A DNA stretch of 64,000 bases from Candidatus Pedobacter colombiensis (GCA_029202485.1 CP119313.1:5208001-5272000), one strand, 5' to 3'. Counted from the stretch's first letter, positions 8,551-16,450 are shown. A program made the numbers and translations. The notes: a model not told the origin generated them from the letters alone.

Positions 8551-10659
8551 TTGGATAACAGTAAAATAAAAAGATATACCGTTACAGCGGCATTGCCCTA
8601 TACAAACGGACCGGTACACATAGGACATTTGGCAGGCGTTTATTTACCTGCAGATACTTATGTAAGATACCTGCGCTCTAATAAAAGAGATGTTAAATTT
8701 ATTTGTGGATCTGATGAAAATGGTGTTCCCATTACGCTAAAGGCGAAAAAGGAAGGCGTGACACCTCAGGTTATTGTTGATAAATACCACAAAATTATAG
8801 GTGATTCATTTAAGGAATTTGGCGTTTCTTTTGATATTTATCACAGAACATCATCCTTGATGCACCACCAAACGGCTTCTGATTTTTTTGAAACCTTATA
8901 CAAGAAAGGGGTTTTTACAGAAGAAATTACCGAGCAGTATTATGATGAAAAGGCACAAACGTTTTTAGCCGATCGTTATATTACCGGAACTTGTCCGAAG
9001 TGCGGGAATGAGAATGCTTATGGCGATCAATGTGAGAACTGTGGCAGCACATTAAACGCAACAGATCTAATCAATCCGAAGTCGACCTTATCCGGAGAAC
9101 CTCCTGTAAGAAAAGAAACCAAGAACTGGTTTTTGCCACTGGATAAATACGAAGATCAGCTTAGAACATATATTGAGAGTCATAAAGAGTGGAAACCAAA
9201 TGTTTCCGGACAGTGCCAATCGTGGTTAAATGCGGGTTTACAACCTCGTGCCATGACCCGCGATCTGGATTGGGGTGTTAAAGTCCCTGTCAAGGATGCA
9301 GAAGGTAAAGTGCTTTATGTTTGGTTTGATGCACCTATAGGCTATATTTCGGCTACTAAAGAGCTTTTTGAATATGCTCGTTTAGACATTTGGAACCCTG
9401 TAGCTGAAGAGTATTACATCAACCCACATGGCGTTGAGAAAGGTAATTGGGAAGAATACTGGAAAGATGAAGGAACCAAATTGGTTCATTTTATTGGGAA
9501 AGACAATATCGTTTTCCACTGCATAATTTTCCCGGCAATGTTAATGGCTCATGGCGATTATATTTTGGCGGATAATGTTCCGGCTAATGAGTTCCTGAAC
9601 CTTGAAGGACAGAAGATCTCAACCTCCAAAAATTGGGCTGTTTGGTTAAATGAGTACCTTGAGGAGTTTAAAGATAAGCAGGATGTATTGCGTTATGTTT
9701 TAACGGCAACAGCACCTGAGACGAAGGATAACGACTTTACCTGGAAAGATTTCCAGGCGAGAAATAACAATGAGCTGGTTGCAGTATTGGGTAATTTTAT
9801 CAATAGGGTAGTTGTGCTAACGCATAAATATTTTGCTGGAAAGGTGCCAATGTGTATGGATATTACTCCTGAAGACAAGCAAGTGATAGATGAATTGGCT
9901 GCTGCTCCGGCAAAGATTAGTGCTTCCATAGAGAGCTACCGTTTCAGGGAGGCGCTAGGCGAGGTGATGAATGTTGCCCGCTTGGGGAATAAATATCTTG
10001 CAGATACTGAGCCATGGAAGGTGATTAAAACCGATGAAGATAGGGTACGTACGATCTTGTTTATCAGTTTACAGATAGCTGCTAATCTGGAGATCTTAAT
10101 AGAGCCCTTTTTACCATTTACGGCTGATAAGCTGATGAAGATGCTGAATTATGGCGGGCATACCTGGGCAGCTGCGGGTAAGATCAATTTATTGCACAGG
10201 GGGCATCAATTGAATGAGCCGGCATTGTTGTTCGAAAAAATCGAAGATGAAGAGGTGCAAGCACAAATAGACAAGCTTAACAAAAGTAAAGAGGATAATA
10301 ATGCGGCTTCGGCAATTGCTGCGCCACCCAAAGAGAATATTCAGTTTGAGGACTTTACTTCGGTTGATATCCGTGTAGCCACGATTGTTGCAGCCGAAAA
10401 GGTTGAAAAGACTAAGAAGCTGTTAAAATTAACGCTGGACACCGGAATAGATCAACGTACAGTAGTATCGGGAATTGCGGAGTATTATAAGCCTGAAGAT
10501 GTTATTGGACAGCAGGTGAGCCTTGTGGTAAATCTTGCACCACGTGAGATCAAAGGGATTGTGTCGCAGGGTATGATTTTAATGTCTGAGGATGCAGATG
10601 GAAAGCTTGCTTTTGTGGCGCCAACTGCTAAACATCATAATGGTAGTGTGATCAGATAA
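8551..10659 (+). CDS. metG: Methionyl-tRNA synthetase
   Basis: This enzyme charges tRNA-Met with methionine in the cytoplasm. The 702-residue protein shows the class I HIGH motif within 'NGPVHIGHLAGVY', a zinc knuckle CPKC...CENC, a KISTSKNW segment for KMSKS, the anticodon-binding helical domain, and a C-terminal EMAP/Trbp-like tRNA-binding domain from about residue 595 ('FEDFTSVDIRVATIVAAEKVE'). The frame is open upstream to 8413, but that part overlaps the opposite-strand carboxypeptidase gene; I chose the TTG at 8551 (LDNSKIKRYTVTAALPYTNG) because it begins where homologues begin and lies just after a -7 box. Confidence 0.93.
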   Translation: MDNSKIKRYTVTAALPYTNGPVHIGHLAGVYLPADTYVRYLRSNKRDVKFICGSDENGVPITLKAKKEGVTPQVIVDKYHKIIGDSFKEFGVSFDIYHRTSSLMHHQTASDFFETLYKKGVFTEEITEQYYDEKAQTFLADRYITGTCPKCGNENAYGDQCENCGSTLNATDLINPKSTLSGEPPVRKETKNWFLPLDKYEDQLRTYIESHKEWKPNVSGQCQSWLNAGLQPRAMTRDLDWGVKVPVKDAEGKVLYVWFDAPIGYISATKELFEYARLDIWNPVAEEYYINPHGVEKGNWEEYWKDEGTKLVHFIGKDNIVFHCIIFPAMLMAHGDYILADNVPANEFLNLEGQKISTSKNWAVWLNEYLEEFKDKQDVLRYVLTATAPETKDNDFTWKDFQARNNNELVAVLGNFINRVVVLTHKYFAGKVPMCMDITPEDKQVIDELAAAPAKISASIESYRFREALGEVMNVARLGNKYLADTEPWKVIKTDEDRVRTILFISLQIAANLEILIEPFLPFTADKLMKMLNYGGHTWAAAGKINLLHRGHQLNEPALLFEKIEDEEVQAQIDKLNKSKEDNNAASAIAAPPKENIQFEDFTSVDIRVATIVAAEKVEKTKKLLKLTLDTGIDQRTVVSGIAEYYKPEDVIGQQVSLVVNLAPREIKGIVSQGMILMSEDADGKLAFVAPTAKHHNGSVIR

Positions 10660-10665
10660 TTTTAG

Positions 10666-10764
10666 AAGGAGGGGTAGCTCCTTTCCTTAGGTATTTTTTG
10701 CTTGCGATCACCTAGAATGTCTCAGTCTGTCCAATAGCCAATTTATCGGACAGACTGAGACATT
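10666..10764 (+). terminator. Two hairpins downstream of metG
   Basis: A short hairpin (AAGGAG 10666-10671, CTCCTT 10678-10683) is followed by a much stronger one. In the second, 10717-10732 (starting ATGTCTCAG) is perfectly complementary to 10748-10763, a 16-bp stem plus one flanking A-T pair with a 15-nt loop, followed by a T-rich tail. At least one should terminate metG. The length and perfection of the second are unusual for a simple terminator. Confidence 0.6.
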
Positions 10765-10911
10765 TCTTTTATTCATTTTACAAAAGGCTACGTAAATTAG
10801 ATTTTTTATAAAAAAAGCGCTCAATTTTTCTCCAATAAGTATTGTTTTTTAGTATATTTAATTACTAAGATGTTGGCGGTGATAGTTTTGAAACAATTTA
10901 AACTTAATCAT

Positions 10912-11145
10912 ATGAACAAAGAACATGTAGTTAATCCAAATTTTGGCGCTAAAAAAACATTGTCAAGAGAACAAATGAAAAAAGTTATGGGGGGGGGGTA
11001 TCTCCCATGTTTAAGCCAATGTACAATAGATGATGATTGCACTTTACTTTTTGGGGGAGCCCTTAATAAATGCCAGTTAGCTCCTCCGGGTGAATGTTAC
11101 AATACAGACGGTACACCTCAGATAGTGGGGTATTGTGTAGGCTAA
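10912..11145 (+). CDS. Cys-rich secreted peptide precursor with double-glycine leader
   Basis: I placed the start at ATG 10912 (MNKEHVV...), giving 77 residues. The leader ends 'LSREQMKKVMGG', the pattern recognised by C39-peptidase ABC exporters, and is typical of Bacteroidota bacteriocin-like or natural-product precursors. The core of about 49 residues has six Cys (PC, QC, DC, KC, EC, YC) and ends GYCVG, suggesting three disulphides or modified Cys. No transporter, protease or modifying enzyme gene is beside it, so processing must rely on genes elsewhere. The Gly-Gly-Gly at the cleavage site is coded by a run of G residues. It could also be a quorum peptide rather than a bacteriocin. Confidence 0.78.
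   Translation: MNKEHVVNPNFGAKKTLSREQMKKVMGGGYLPCLSQCTIDDDCTLLFGGALNKCQLAPPGECYNTDGTPQIVGYCVG
10989..10998 (+). repeat. G10 homopolymer tract inside the peptide-precursor gene
   Basis: Ten consecutive G residues (the G of ATG plus nine more) encode the Gly-Gly-Gly at the predicted leader cleavage site. The region is otherwise AT-rich. Such tracts change length readily by slipped-strand replication. Confidence 0.9.
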
Positions 11146-11152
11146 TATCGAG

Positions 11153-11172
11153 GCGCCTATCAAGGCGCTTTC
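11153..11172 (+). terminator. Weak hairpin terminator after peptide gene
   Basis: GCGCCT (11153-11158) pairs with AGGCGC (11163-11168) around an ATCA loop, followed by a T-containing tail, within 30 nt of the peptide-gene stop codon. Confidence 0.5.
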
Positions 11173-11705
11173 GGTTTTGCTTTGTAATTAAAAGATAAAT
11201 TAACTGGATGGTAGAGCAGTAAGCTTGTTTTATCCTCTCAATAAGTTCGATGTGGAATATCTTTTTATTACTTTATATCTCTAAAATGTAGTTCTCCATT
11301 AATTTTCAATGATCTAAAATGATCCGTGATAATACGATTTTTTTAATCTCTCATTATGGTCCTATTCACTCAACTTGATGATGAAAATTCTGTGCTGTAC
11401 TCATTGCACTTATTAAGAAGTTAAATGTGCGTGCTAGTTCAGATACTATAAACTCCTTACATGACCCACTATCCATCAAAATAAAGGGCAATTTATTGTT
11501 AATCTGGGTATTTACAACACTGAGTATACTGACTTTCACAGGTTTGGTGGCGATCCTATTACTGAAGAAAGTTCTTTACTGCAAAGGTTTATACGTAATA
11601 TTACTAAAATGTTGAATAGTAATTGAAACCTTTGATTATTTGTGAAGATAAATCAAGGCTGGGCTAAAAGGCAAAGACTTCTATTATTTAGCTGATTATT
11701 TTTTA
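11173..11705. other. Intergenic region without a supported gene
   Basis: About 530 bases between the peptide gene and the tRNA promoter. A 62-codon frame at 11427-11615 (+) encodes one hydrophobic helix but has no promoter or family resemblance I can see, and I do not call it. The region looks like worn accessory DNA. Confidence 0.5.
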
Positions 11706-11713
11706 TATCTTTG
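11706..11713 (+). promoter_or_regulatory. -7 promoter box for tRNA-Arg
   Basis: TATCTTTG lies 62 nt upstream of the mature tRNA 5' end and matches the TAnnTTTG consensus. No clear TTTG -33 box is seen at the expected distance. Confidence 0.5.
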
Positions 11714-11775
11714 CGCAAAATTAATTACCTATTGATGACTATAAGTGTTATGTCGGCATCTTTAGGTTAAGATTG

Positions 11776-11847
11776 GGTCCCGTAGTTCAACGGATAGAAT
11801 AGAAGTTTCCTAAACTTTAGATATGAGTTCGATTCTCGTCGGGACCA
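11776..11847 (+). tRNA. tRNA-Arg, anticodon CCT
   Basis: The 72-base cloverleaf is complete: acceptor GGTCCCG (11776-11782) pairs with CGGGACC (11840-11846), discriminator A 11847; anticodon stem GAAGT/ACTTT encloses loop TTCCTAA with anticodon CCT at 11809-11811; T arm ATGAG-TTCGATT-CTCGT. It reads AGG codons. CCA is not encoded. The 3' end serves as an integration site: TCGTCGGGACCAC (11836-11848) recurs at 14527-14539. Confidence 0.95.
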
Positions 11848-11860
11848 CTTAGTGATATTG

Positions 11861-11897
11861 AAAAAAACCTGTAAATCAAATGTTTACAGGTTTTTTT
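11861..11897. terminator. 15-bp perfect hairpin, bidirectional terminator at the element's left end
   Basis: AAAAAAACCTGTAAA (11861-11875) pairs fully with TTTACAGGTTTTTTT (11883-11897) around a 7-nt loop. It can terminate in both directions. It follows the tRNA by 13 nt and is followed by two nearby GTACAAC repeats, so it probably belonged to the 3' side of a lost minus-strand integrase gene (inference). Confidence 0.8.
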
Positions 11898-11940
11898 AAT
11901 ATTAGGTACAACATAGGTACAACTTTCATTGTAAAATGCT

Positions 11941-11970
11941 GGATCAAGCAAAAAAGTTGGGGAGGGATTA
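11941..11970 (+). repeat. Left terminal inverted repeat of the insertion sequence
   Basis: These 30 bases are the exact reverse complement of 13323-13352. The 8-bp target duplication AAAATGCT precedes them at 11933-11940. Confidence 0.95.
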
Positions 11971-12004
11971 ATTTTGTTTAGATTTGCATTAAACAGCAAT
12001 TATA

Positions 12005-12367
12005 TTGGATTCTACCCTGCTTTCATTAATACTACCAGAAGGTCTTAGCGACTATTTTGAATTCGACCGAGCTGCTACAATTGACGGTTCAACCTATATT
12101 TATTTGATAGAAAAGAACATTCATCCACAAGAGTTTTCTGGAGATCATCTTTTATCTAAAGGATTCTACGATGAGGCTTCCGTTCGAGACTTTCCTTTGC
12201 GTGGCAAACCTTGTTTTTTAAACCTTAAGCGTCGGAAATGGCTCAACACCCGAACAAGTAAGATCGTTTCCCGGGATTGGCAATTAGTTGCCGAAGGCAC
12301 AAAGATGACTCAAGAGTTTGCCTTTTTTTTTGAAAGACTATTTGGATTCCACCCCAATAAGCTGTAA
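12005..12367 (+). CDS. ISAon1-type transposase, N-terminal part (first frame)
   Basis: The 120-residue product from a TTG start matches what I know as the N-terminal region protein of ISAon1-type elements; it ends 'TKMTQEFAFFFERLFG...'. It overlaps the next frame by 50 nt. In the overlap lies a run of nine T residues (12323-12331); removing one T would join the frames and give the continuous product '...EFAFFLKDYLDSTPISCKSL'. The full transposase is therefore likely made by slippage or frameshifting at this run. The part may carry DNA-binding function (inference). Confidence 0.85.
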   Translation: MDSTLLSLILPEGLSDYFEFDRAATIDGSTYIYLIEKNIHPQEFSGDHLLSKGFYDEASVRDFPLRGKPCFLNLKRRKWLNTRTSKIVSRDWQLVAEGTKMTQEFAFFFERLFGFHPNKL

Positions 12368-13325
12368 AAGTCTTGGCCATTTCTTTGGTGTTGACGGAAA
12401 GCGTCTGGAAGAGCAATATGCCCGCCATTTAAGTGATTTTAGCAGCTGGGATCAGGCGGAACACTCTGAGAATTGGCTGCTTTTTGCTAATAATATGGGG
12501 GAATATTTATCAATTGATGAAACTAGCCTTTCACAAGGAGAGCTCTATACAATACTGACTAATAAAGGGGCAAAAGGGAAGAAAGGTGCTTTGGTAGCAA
12601 TTGTAAAGGGTACTGAAAGCGAGTCGATCATAAAGGTTCTTCACAGAATGAAGGAGCAGGTAAGGAAACAAGTAAAAGAAGTAACCCTTGATCTGGCTCC
12701 GACAATGACCAGAATAGTAAAAAGGAGTTTTCCAAAAGCAAAGCTTGTTTCAGATAGGTTCCATGTACAGCAATTGGCTAATGAAGGTGTCCAGGAAATC
12801 AGGATTAAACATAGATGGGATGCTATAGAACAGGAAAACAAAGAAATGGATCTAGCCAGAGAAGTAAAGAAGCCTTGGATTCCCGAACTTCTGGAAAATG
12901 GAGATACGATAAAACAGTTACTGGCTAGAAGTAGGTATTTGTTATTTAAAAAAGAAGTAAACTGGACTCCTTCACAAAATCACAGGGCAGAACTGTTATT
13001 TAAGCTATACCCAGATTTGCAGCAAGCGTATAAAGTCTCCCAGGAACTGTCTTCAATACTCAGCCATTCAAAAACTAAAATGATTGCCTTTAAAAAGTTA
13101 GCCTTATGGTATAACAAGATAGAAAAAATGGGTTATAAATCCTTCAATACCATATCAAGAACCGTTCAGAACAATTATGAAACAATATTAAACTACTTTG
13201 ATAACAGATCCACTAATGCCTCCGCAGAATCTTTTAATGCGAAGATTAAAGCTTTTAGAACGCAATTTAGAGGGGTAAGAAATGTCAAATTTTTCCTATT
13301 CAGGTTATCAAAAATATATGCCTAA
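12318..13325 (+). CDS. ISAon1-type (ISL3 family) DDE transposase, catalytic part
   Basis: The 335-codon frame carries the DDE catalytic domain: 'SIDETSLSQGELYTILTNK' with the first Asp, 'VTLDLAPTM' followed by 'LVSDRFHVQQLANEG' with the second Asp, and 'NASAESFNAKIKAFRTQFRG' with the Glu. It cuts and joins the inverted repeats during transposition. The first in-frame start is a TTG inside the upstream frame, so its natural product is probably the frameshift fusion. The stop codon TAA (13323-13325) is formed by the first bases of the right inverted repeat. Confidence 0.92.
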   Translation: MPFFLKDYLDSTPISCKSLGHFFGVDGKRLEEQYARHLSDFSSWDQAEHSENWLLFANNMGEYLSIDETSLSQGELYTILTNKGAKGKKGALVAIVKGTESESIIKVLHRMKEQVRKQVKEVTLDLAPTMTRIVKRSFPKAKLVSDRFHVQQLANEGVQEIRIKHRWDAIEQENKEMDLAREVKKPWIPELLENGDTIKQLLARSRYLLFKKEVNWTPSQNHRAELLFKLYPDLQQAYKVSQELSSILSHSKTKMIAFKKLALWYNKIEKMGYKSFNTISRTVQNNYETILNYFDNRSTNASAESFNAKIKAFRTQFRGVRNVKFFLFRLSKIYA

Positions 13326-13352
13326 TCCCTCCCCAACTTTTTTGCTTGATCC
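13323..13352 (-). repeat. Right terminal inverted repeat of the insertion sequence
   Basis: Exact reverse complement of 11941-11970, followed by the second copy of the AAAATGCT target duplication (13353-13360). The first three bases double as the transposase stop codon. Confidence 0.95.
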
Positions 13353-13367
13353 AAAATGCTGCGTAGG

Positions 13368-13820
13368 CTACAGCTTGTCTAAAGTAACAGTTGTATTTTC
13401 TGTATAAGGGACTAATGAGGCTTTATAAGTTTGTGTCCTTTTTAATACGAGTCTTGAACCTGATATGTTGAACGTAAAATCTTTATGGTCAAAAACTATC
13501 TCTTCATTAAATGTCAATTGATTACCAGTAACGGTATAGTAGAATGTCTCACCCTTTGTCGACGTACCTCCCCGGTTAATAATAAAAGATCCATCACTTT
13601 TAAATTCAAATGTTGGACGCGGCAGGATATCTTTGGCTTTATCTATATCTACGCCGCCATTTTCGAGGCTGGTTATTACATAACTTTTAACAGACCACTT
13701 TCCTACAATAGTTGGAGAGGCTTCTTTGTTGTCCTTCTTGCACGAAAATAGGCAGAGGGATAATGCTAAGAAAAGAAGATAGATGTGTTTTGTTGTGTTC
13801 TTTTGTGCTAATTGGTTCAT
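13368..13820 (-). CDS. Lipocalin-like lipoprotein
   Basis: The 150-residue product has a lipoprotein signal peptide (LCLFSC, Cys27) followed by KKDNKE. The mature part reads 'IVGKWSVKSYVI', a linker, 'FEFKSDGSFIINRGG', 'GNQLTFNE', 'RLVLKRTQTYK': the short antiparallel-beta pattern of lipocalin-like domain lipoproteins common in Bacteroidota. Function is unknown; it would be anchored in an outer or inner membrane leaflet. It lies within the tRNA-Arg-linked element, and the insertion sequence landed 15 bp past its stop codon, leaving it intact. Confidence 0.78.
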   Translation of the reverse strand: MNQLAQKNTTKHIYLLFLALSLCLFSCKKDNKEASPTIVGKWSVKSYVITSLENGGVDIDKAKDILPRPTFEFKSDGSFIINRGGTSTKGETFYYTVTGNQLTFNEEIVFDHKDFTFNISGSRLVLKRTQTYKASLVPYTENTTVTLDKL

Positions 13821-13925
13821 TTTTCTTTAATATTTAAGAGTTGAAAATTTAAATTAAAAACCTCTATAGAGGTAGTGTTGAGACCCAATCAATCATAATT
13901 GAGCCTTAGAGATAGAAGGTTTTGA

Positions 13926-14290
13926 TTATGCTAGAAGGTAAATTCCTCCCCCAATGAATGCGATTGCAATTATCCAGAGTAAACATCCCGTTGGCCCATC
14001 ATGTGCTTTTCTAGCAAAAACGGGACCTTGTTGACCTCTGTTATAGTTACCGGAAGTTAAAAAGATAACCTTCGTGCTATATTCGCTGACTCGGTGATTG
14101 ATTTTATGCTAGCTCCAGAAAATAAGGAAGATGGTTCGATAGAGATAATATCAGAAGGCCTGAAATACACATTGCCTATGATTGATGCACTTAATCGTAA
14201 TTCATTTTTATTAACTAACACTTTAGCAAATGGCCATGTGGCTCGGCCAAATCCAATGTTTGCGCCACCGGTTTCTTCAAGATCATACAT
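13926..14290 (-). pseudogene. Frameshifted small conserved protein
   Basis: From ATG 14290 the frame reads 'MYDLEETGGANIGFGRATWPFAKVLVNKNEL...SASIIGNVYFRPSDIISIEP', which resembles a small PH-like conserved protein I recall from this phylum. It stops at 14057. A different frame, shifted by one, then continues without interruption as 'TSGNYNRGQQGPVFARKAHDG' plus a hydrophobic helix ending IGGGIYLLA at stop 13926-13928. The two halves look like one gene broken near 14057-14065, or two short genes of which the second lacks an ATG. An opposite-strand frame (14094-14405) is judged a shadow. Confidence 0.5.
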
Positions 14291-14434
14291 TACTATCTGT
14301 TTAGGATTTGATTTTACAATTTTATTTAAATATAATAAGCAAAAACTAGGATTCAAAAAAAAGTCCCTCACAACCTTAGATGACAGTTATTCTTCATCTA
14401 AGTAACAATACGGCATTATATCATTACTCAAAAG

Positions 14435-14540
14435 GGGGTAAAAAAGGGTAACTTAATTTGATCAAACCTGATTGAATATGACTTGTTTTGACGTCAATTT
14501 ACCCACAAAAACCACTGTTTTTTCTATCGTCGGGACCACC
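14435..14540 (+). repeat. 106-bp direct repeat, copy A, ending in the tRNA-derived att core
   Basis: This segment is about 85% identical, by eye, to 16345-16450 in the same orientation (shared strings include TTTGATCAAACCTGAT, ATGACTTGTTTTGA and CACTGTTTTTTCTAT). It ends with the TCGTCGGGACCAC string copied from the tRNA-Arg 3' end. I read it as the right end of the integrative element. Confidence 0.85.
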
Positions 14541-14547
14541 GATTTGG

Positions 14548-14578
14548 CCAGCGTTTATACACAAGCGCTGGCTTTTTT
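14548..14578 (+). terminator. Probable original tRNA-Arg terminator, displaced by the element
   Basis: CCAGCG (14548-14553) pairs with CGCTGG (14566-14571), followed by six T residues. It sits 9 nt after the duplicated tRNA end, where a terminator for the tRNA gene would have lain before insertion. Confidence 0.7.
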
Positions 14579-14591
14579 GTGTCATGGAATG

Positions 14592-15708
14592 TTATTTTAA
14601 TATATGTTGATTTGATAAATTAGGTGTCCTGTTTCTCTTCTGGACTAAATATCCAAACCGTATTGATGGAAGTTCAATGAATCTGTATGAAAAATATGAT
14701 ATTATAAATATTGAAATAAATATAGGTATAGGCTTGAAAAATGCCCAGTAAGCTTTAGGGCCCAAAAAATTAAACCAAGGAATAGCCAAATGTAATAGCG
14801 GCTGATGTATTAAATAAATGCTATAACTAACAATTCCTATTATTGCAAGAGATTTATTTATACGAGTTGTTGTGTTTATTTCTTTATGTAATAGCCATTC
14901 AAAAAATGCTATCCACGCAAACACAGATATAAAGGCACTTAATTCAACTGAGATATAAAAGCCGACTAATATAATTGCAATAAAACCGAATAAGGCAATT
15001 ATCAGACTAGATTTTACAAACAATCTTTGGCCATTTATATATCGCTCAGCAAGAAAAGCTCCGGCACACCAGGTAAACCAATGATTAGAAATGAAGCCAG
15101 GTGCCACTAATTTTGAATGAGGTGCCATAAAATGGACTGCCAAATAGGAAACGGGCACTAACAGGAAAATAATGATTATTGTTTTTTTTATACCCAACCA
15201 TTTTCTTATGAATAAAAATATTGGGTATACGAGGTAAAGCTGCATTTCAAGTGCTAGACTCCAGAAAGATGGGTTAATGGAAAAGTAATACTTATCGAAT
15301 AAGTTATGGATAAAAAAAAGATGAGCAAATAAATCTTTATAGCCTTCATTGCTATATGAATAATCTTTAATGCCTAATCCTGTTGCGAAAATATCAAAAG
15401 TACGATTAGATACGGGGGATATATTCTCCAAAATCGCTTACTGTAAAATGCTGCTATGTTCAAGCTGCGATTACGAGACAGAAAGCCTAAATGAATGAGA
15501 AAGCCACTAATAATCAAAAATAATTGAACGCCAACCCATCCATATGCTGTTGGCGATAAATTTAAGATCATATGCTTGGTATCTTTATGTTCCATTTCTT
15601 CAAAGCCGGGGAAAAGGGCCAATTCAGAATGGTATAAAACTACCATTACTATAGCAATACCTCTTAAGATATCTATTTTATCAATGTGTTTTCTAGTTTC
15701 GATTGAGG
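14592..15708 (-). pseudogene. Acyltransferase 3 family (OafA/YrhL-like) membrane acyltransferase, frameshifted
   Basis: Two minus-strand frames together make one integral-membrane O-acyltransferase. The upstream part (from 15708 to a TAG near 15374) reads 'HIDKIDILRGIAIVMVVLYH...GVQLFLIISGFLIHLGFL...FYSKRFWRIYPPYLIVLL', the diagnostic start of the family. The remaining 270 residues, in another frame to 14592, hold 'NPSFWSLALEMQLYLVYPIFLF' and about eight membrane helices. The switch falls at about 15374-15431. The first ATG in the upstream frame (15646) starts inside the first helix, and no ATG, GTG or TTG precedes it after the in-frame stop, so the start codon also seems lost. Such enzymes acetylate surface polysaccharides. 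Confidence 0.8.
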
Positions 15709-15943
15709 CTATGGTTTAGGCGATTAATTTATGAAAAAGTATTTAAAATAATCAATTCTTAGTAGAAGGTTTTCTTTTAAATTGGTTCGAACATAAGCTA
15801 TCGGTTGGTATGTGTCTAGTCCTACTGTTGATTTACACCACCCTCCTGACTTGTCTCCTTGTAGAACTAAGAAAATAAATACCATTAATAATCAGCTTAT
15901 TATGGTATGAAAAATTGTAATTTGTGGTACTCATGGGTATTTT
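15709..15943. other. Non-coding gap between two broken genes
   Basis: No gene or terminator is supported in this AT-rich stretch. It separates the acyltransferase remnant from the nonsense-interrupted gene that follows on the opposite strand. Confidence 0.4.
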
Positions 15944-16318
15944 ATGCTTCGAATTAGAACTGTAAAAACAGCTTTAGGCGCAAAAACTGTTCAAGTCATG
16001 TATTATCTAAATCGCAAAAGAGTAATCTATGAGCTTGATGAAATTGGAGTTAATTATTTTGTAGAAATCGATAATGGCAATAAAATAATAAGCCCAATTT
16101 TTATTACTGAAGAGTAGATGATAAAGGCCGACTTTGAATCTTATTCATCAAAAGAAAAAGATGGTTGGATTGGTTACGGAACCTGGTCTGAAAACATCAA
16201 ATTAATAGCGCATCGGCAGGTTTCAAATATATATATTAAAAGTAGTATTGTAAATATTCGACACTTACATCAACTTCAGAATTTATATAAATCGATTATC
16301 GGTATAGAACTCTCATAA
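15944..16318 (+). pseudogene. Conserved mobile-element-associated protein with internal TAG stop
   Basis: The frame from ATG 15944 gives 57 codons, then TAG at 16115-16117, then continues in the same frame for 66 codons to TAA. The second part ends 'NIRHLHQLQNLYKSIIGIELS', a C-terminus I recall from small Bacteroidota proteins near mobile DNA; in such proteins the 'ITEE' before the stop is usually followed by Trp, so TGG has probably mutated to TAG. The first 30 residues ('MLRIRTVKTALGAKTVQVMYYLNRKRV') look instead like the N-terminus of an IS transposase, so the gene may be a chimera. Confidence 0.55.
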
Positions 16319-16344
16319 AATTACTAATTCTACAAGATTTCCTA

Positions 16345-16450
16345 GGGGTAAATAAAAGGGAAACTTATTTGATCAAACCTGATCAATTATGACTTGTTTT
16401 GAGGTCAATTGACCCACAAAAAACACTGTTTTTTCTATCTCCGAGACCGC
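16345..16450 (+). repeat. 106-bp direct repeat, copy B
   Basis: Second copy of the segment at 14435-14540, same orientation. The 3' end reads CTCCGAGACCGC where copy A has the tRNA-derived CGTCGGGACCACC, so the att core differs or has decayed. It may mark the end of a second related element. Confidence 0.85.

Larger units (their letters stand above)
11941..13352 (+). mobile_element. Complete ISL3-family insertion sequence, ISAon1 type, 1412 bp
   Basis: The ends are perfect 30-bp inverted repeats, 11941-11970 and 13323-13352 (outermost bases GGATCAAGC / GCTTGATCC). The element is flanked by an identical 8-bp direct repeat AAAATGCT (11933-11940 and 13353-13360), the target duplication length of the ISL3 family. 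It encodes a transposase in two overlapping frames. Intact ends and duplication point to a recent insertion. The target lies within the decayed tRNA-linked element. Confidence 0.93.
11836..14539. mobile_element. Decayed integrative element inserted at the 3' end of tRNA-Arg
   Basis: The 13-base string TCGTCGGGACCAC spans the tRNA 3' end (11836-11848) and is repeated at 14527-14539, as expected of attL and attR. The probable original tRNA terminator now lies beyond the second copy (14548-14578). Inside are a strong hairpin next to the tRNA, a lipoprotein gene, a frameshifted gene and a later insertion sequence. No integrase remains, so the element is immobile on its own. The boundaries are inferred from the repeat alone. 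Confidence 0.65.

Noticed and set aside
11427..11615. A 62-codon frame with one hydrophobic helix
   Set aside because: No promoter, no family resemblance and poor codon pattern; kept only as a note within the intergenic region.
11817..11999. A 60-codon minus-strand frame across the tRNA-Arg 3' end
   Set aside because: It covers part of the tRNA gene, the terminator hairpin and the insertion-sequence end; its 'protein' is an artefact of these.
14094..14405. A 103-codon plus-strand frame
   Set aside because: It is the complement of the minus-strand frame 'GGANIGFGRATWPFAKVLV...', which has a family-like pattern; the plus frame has none.
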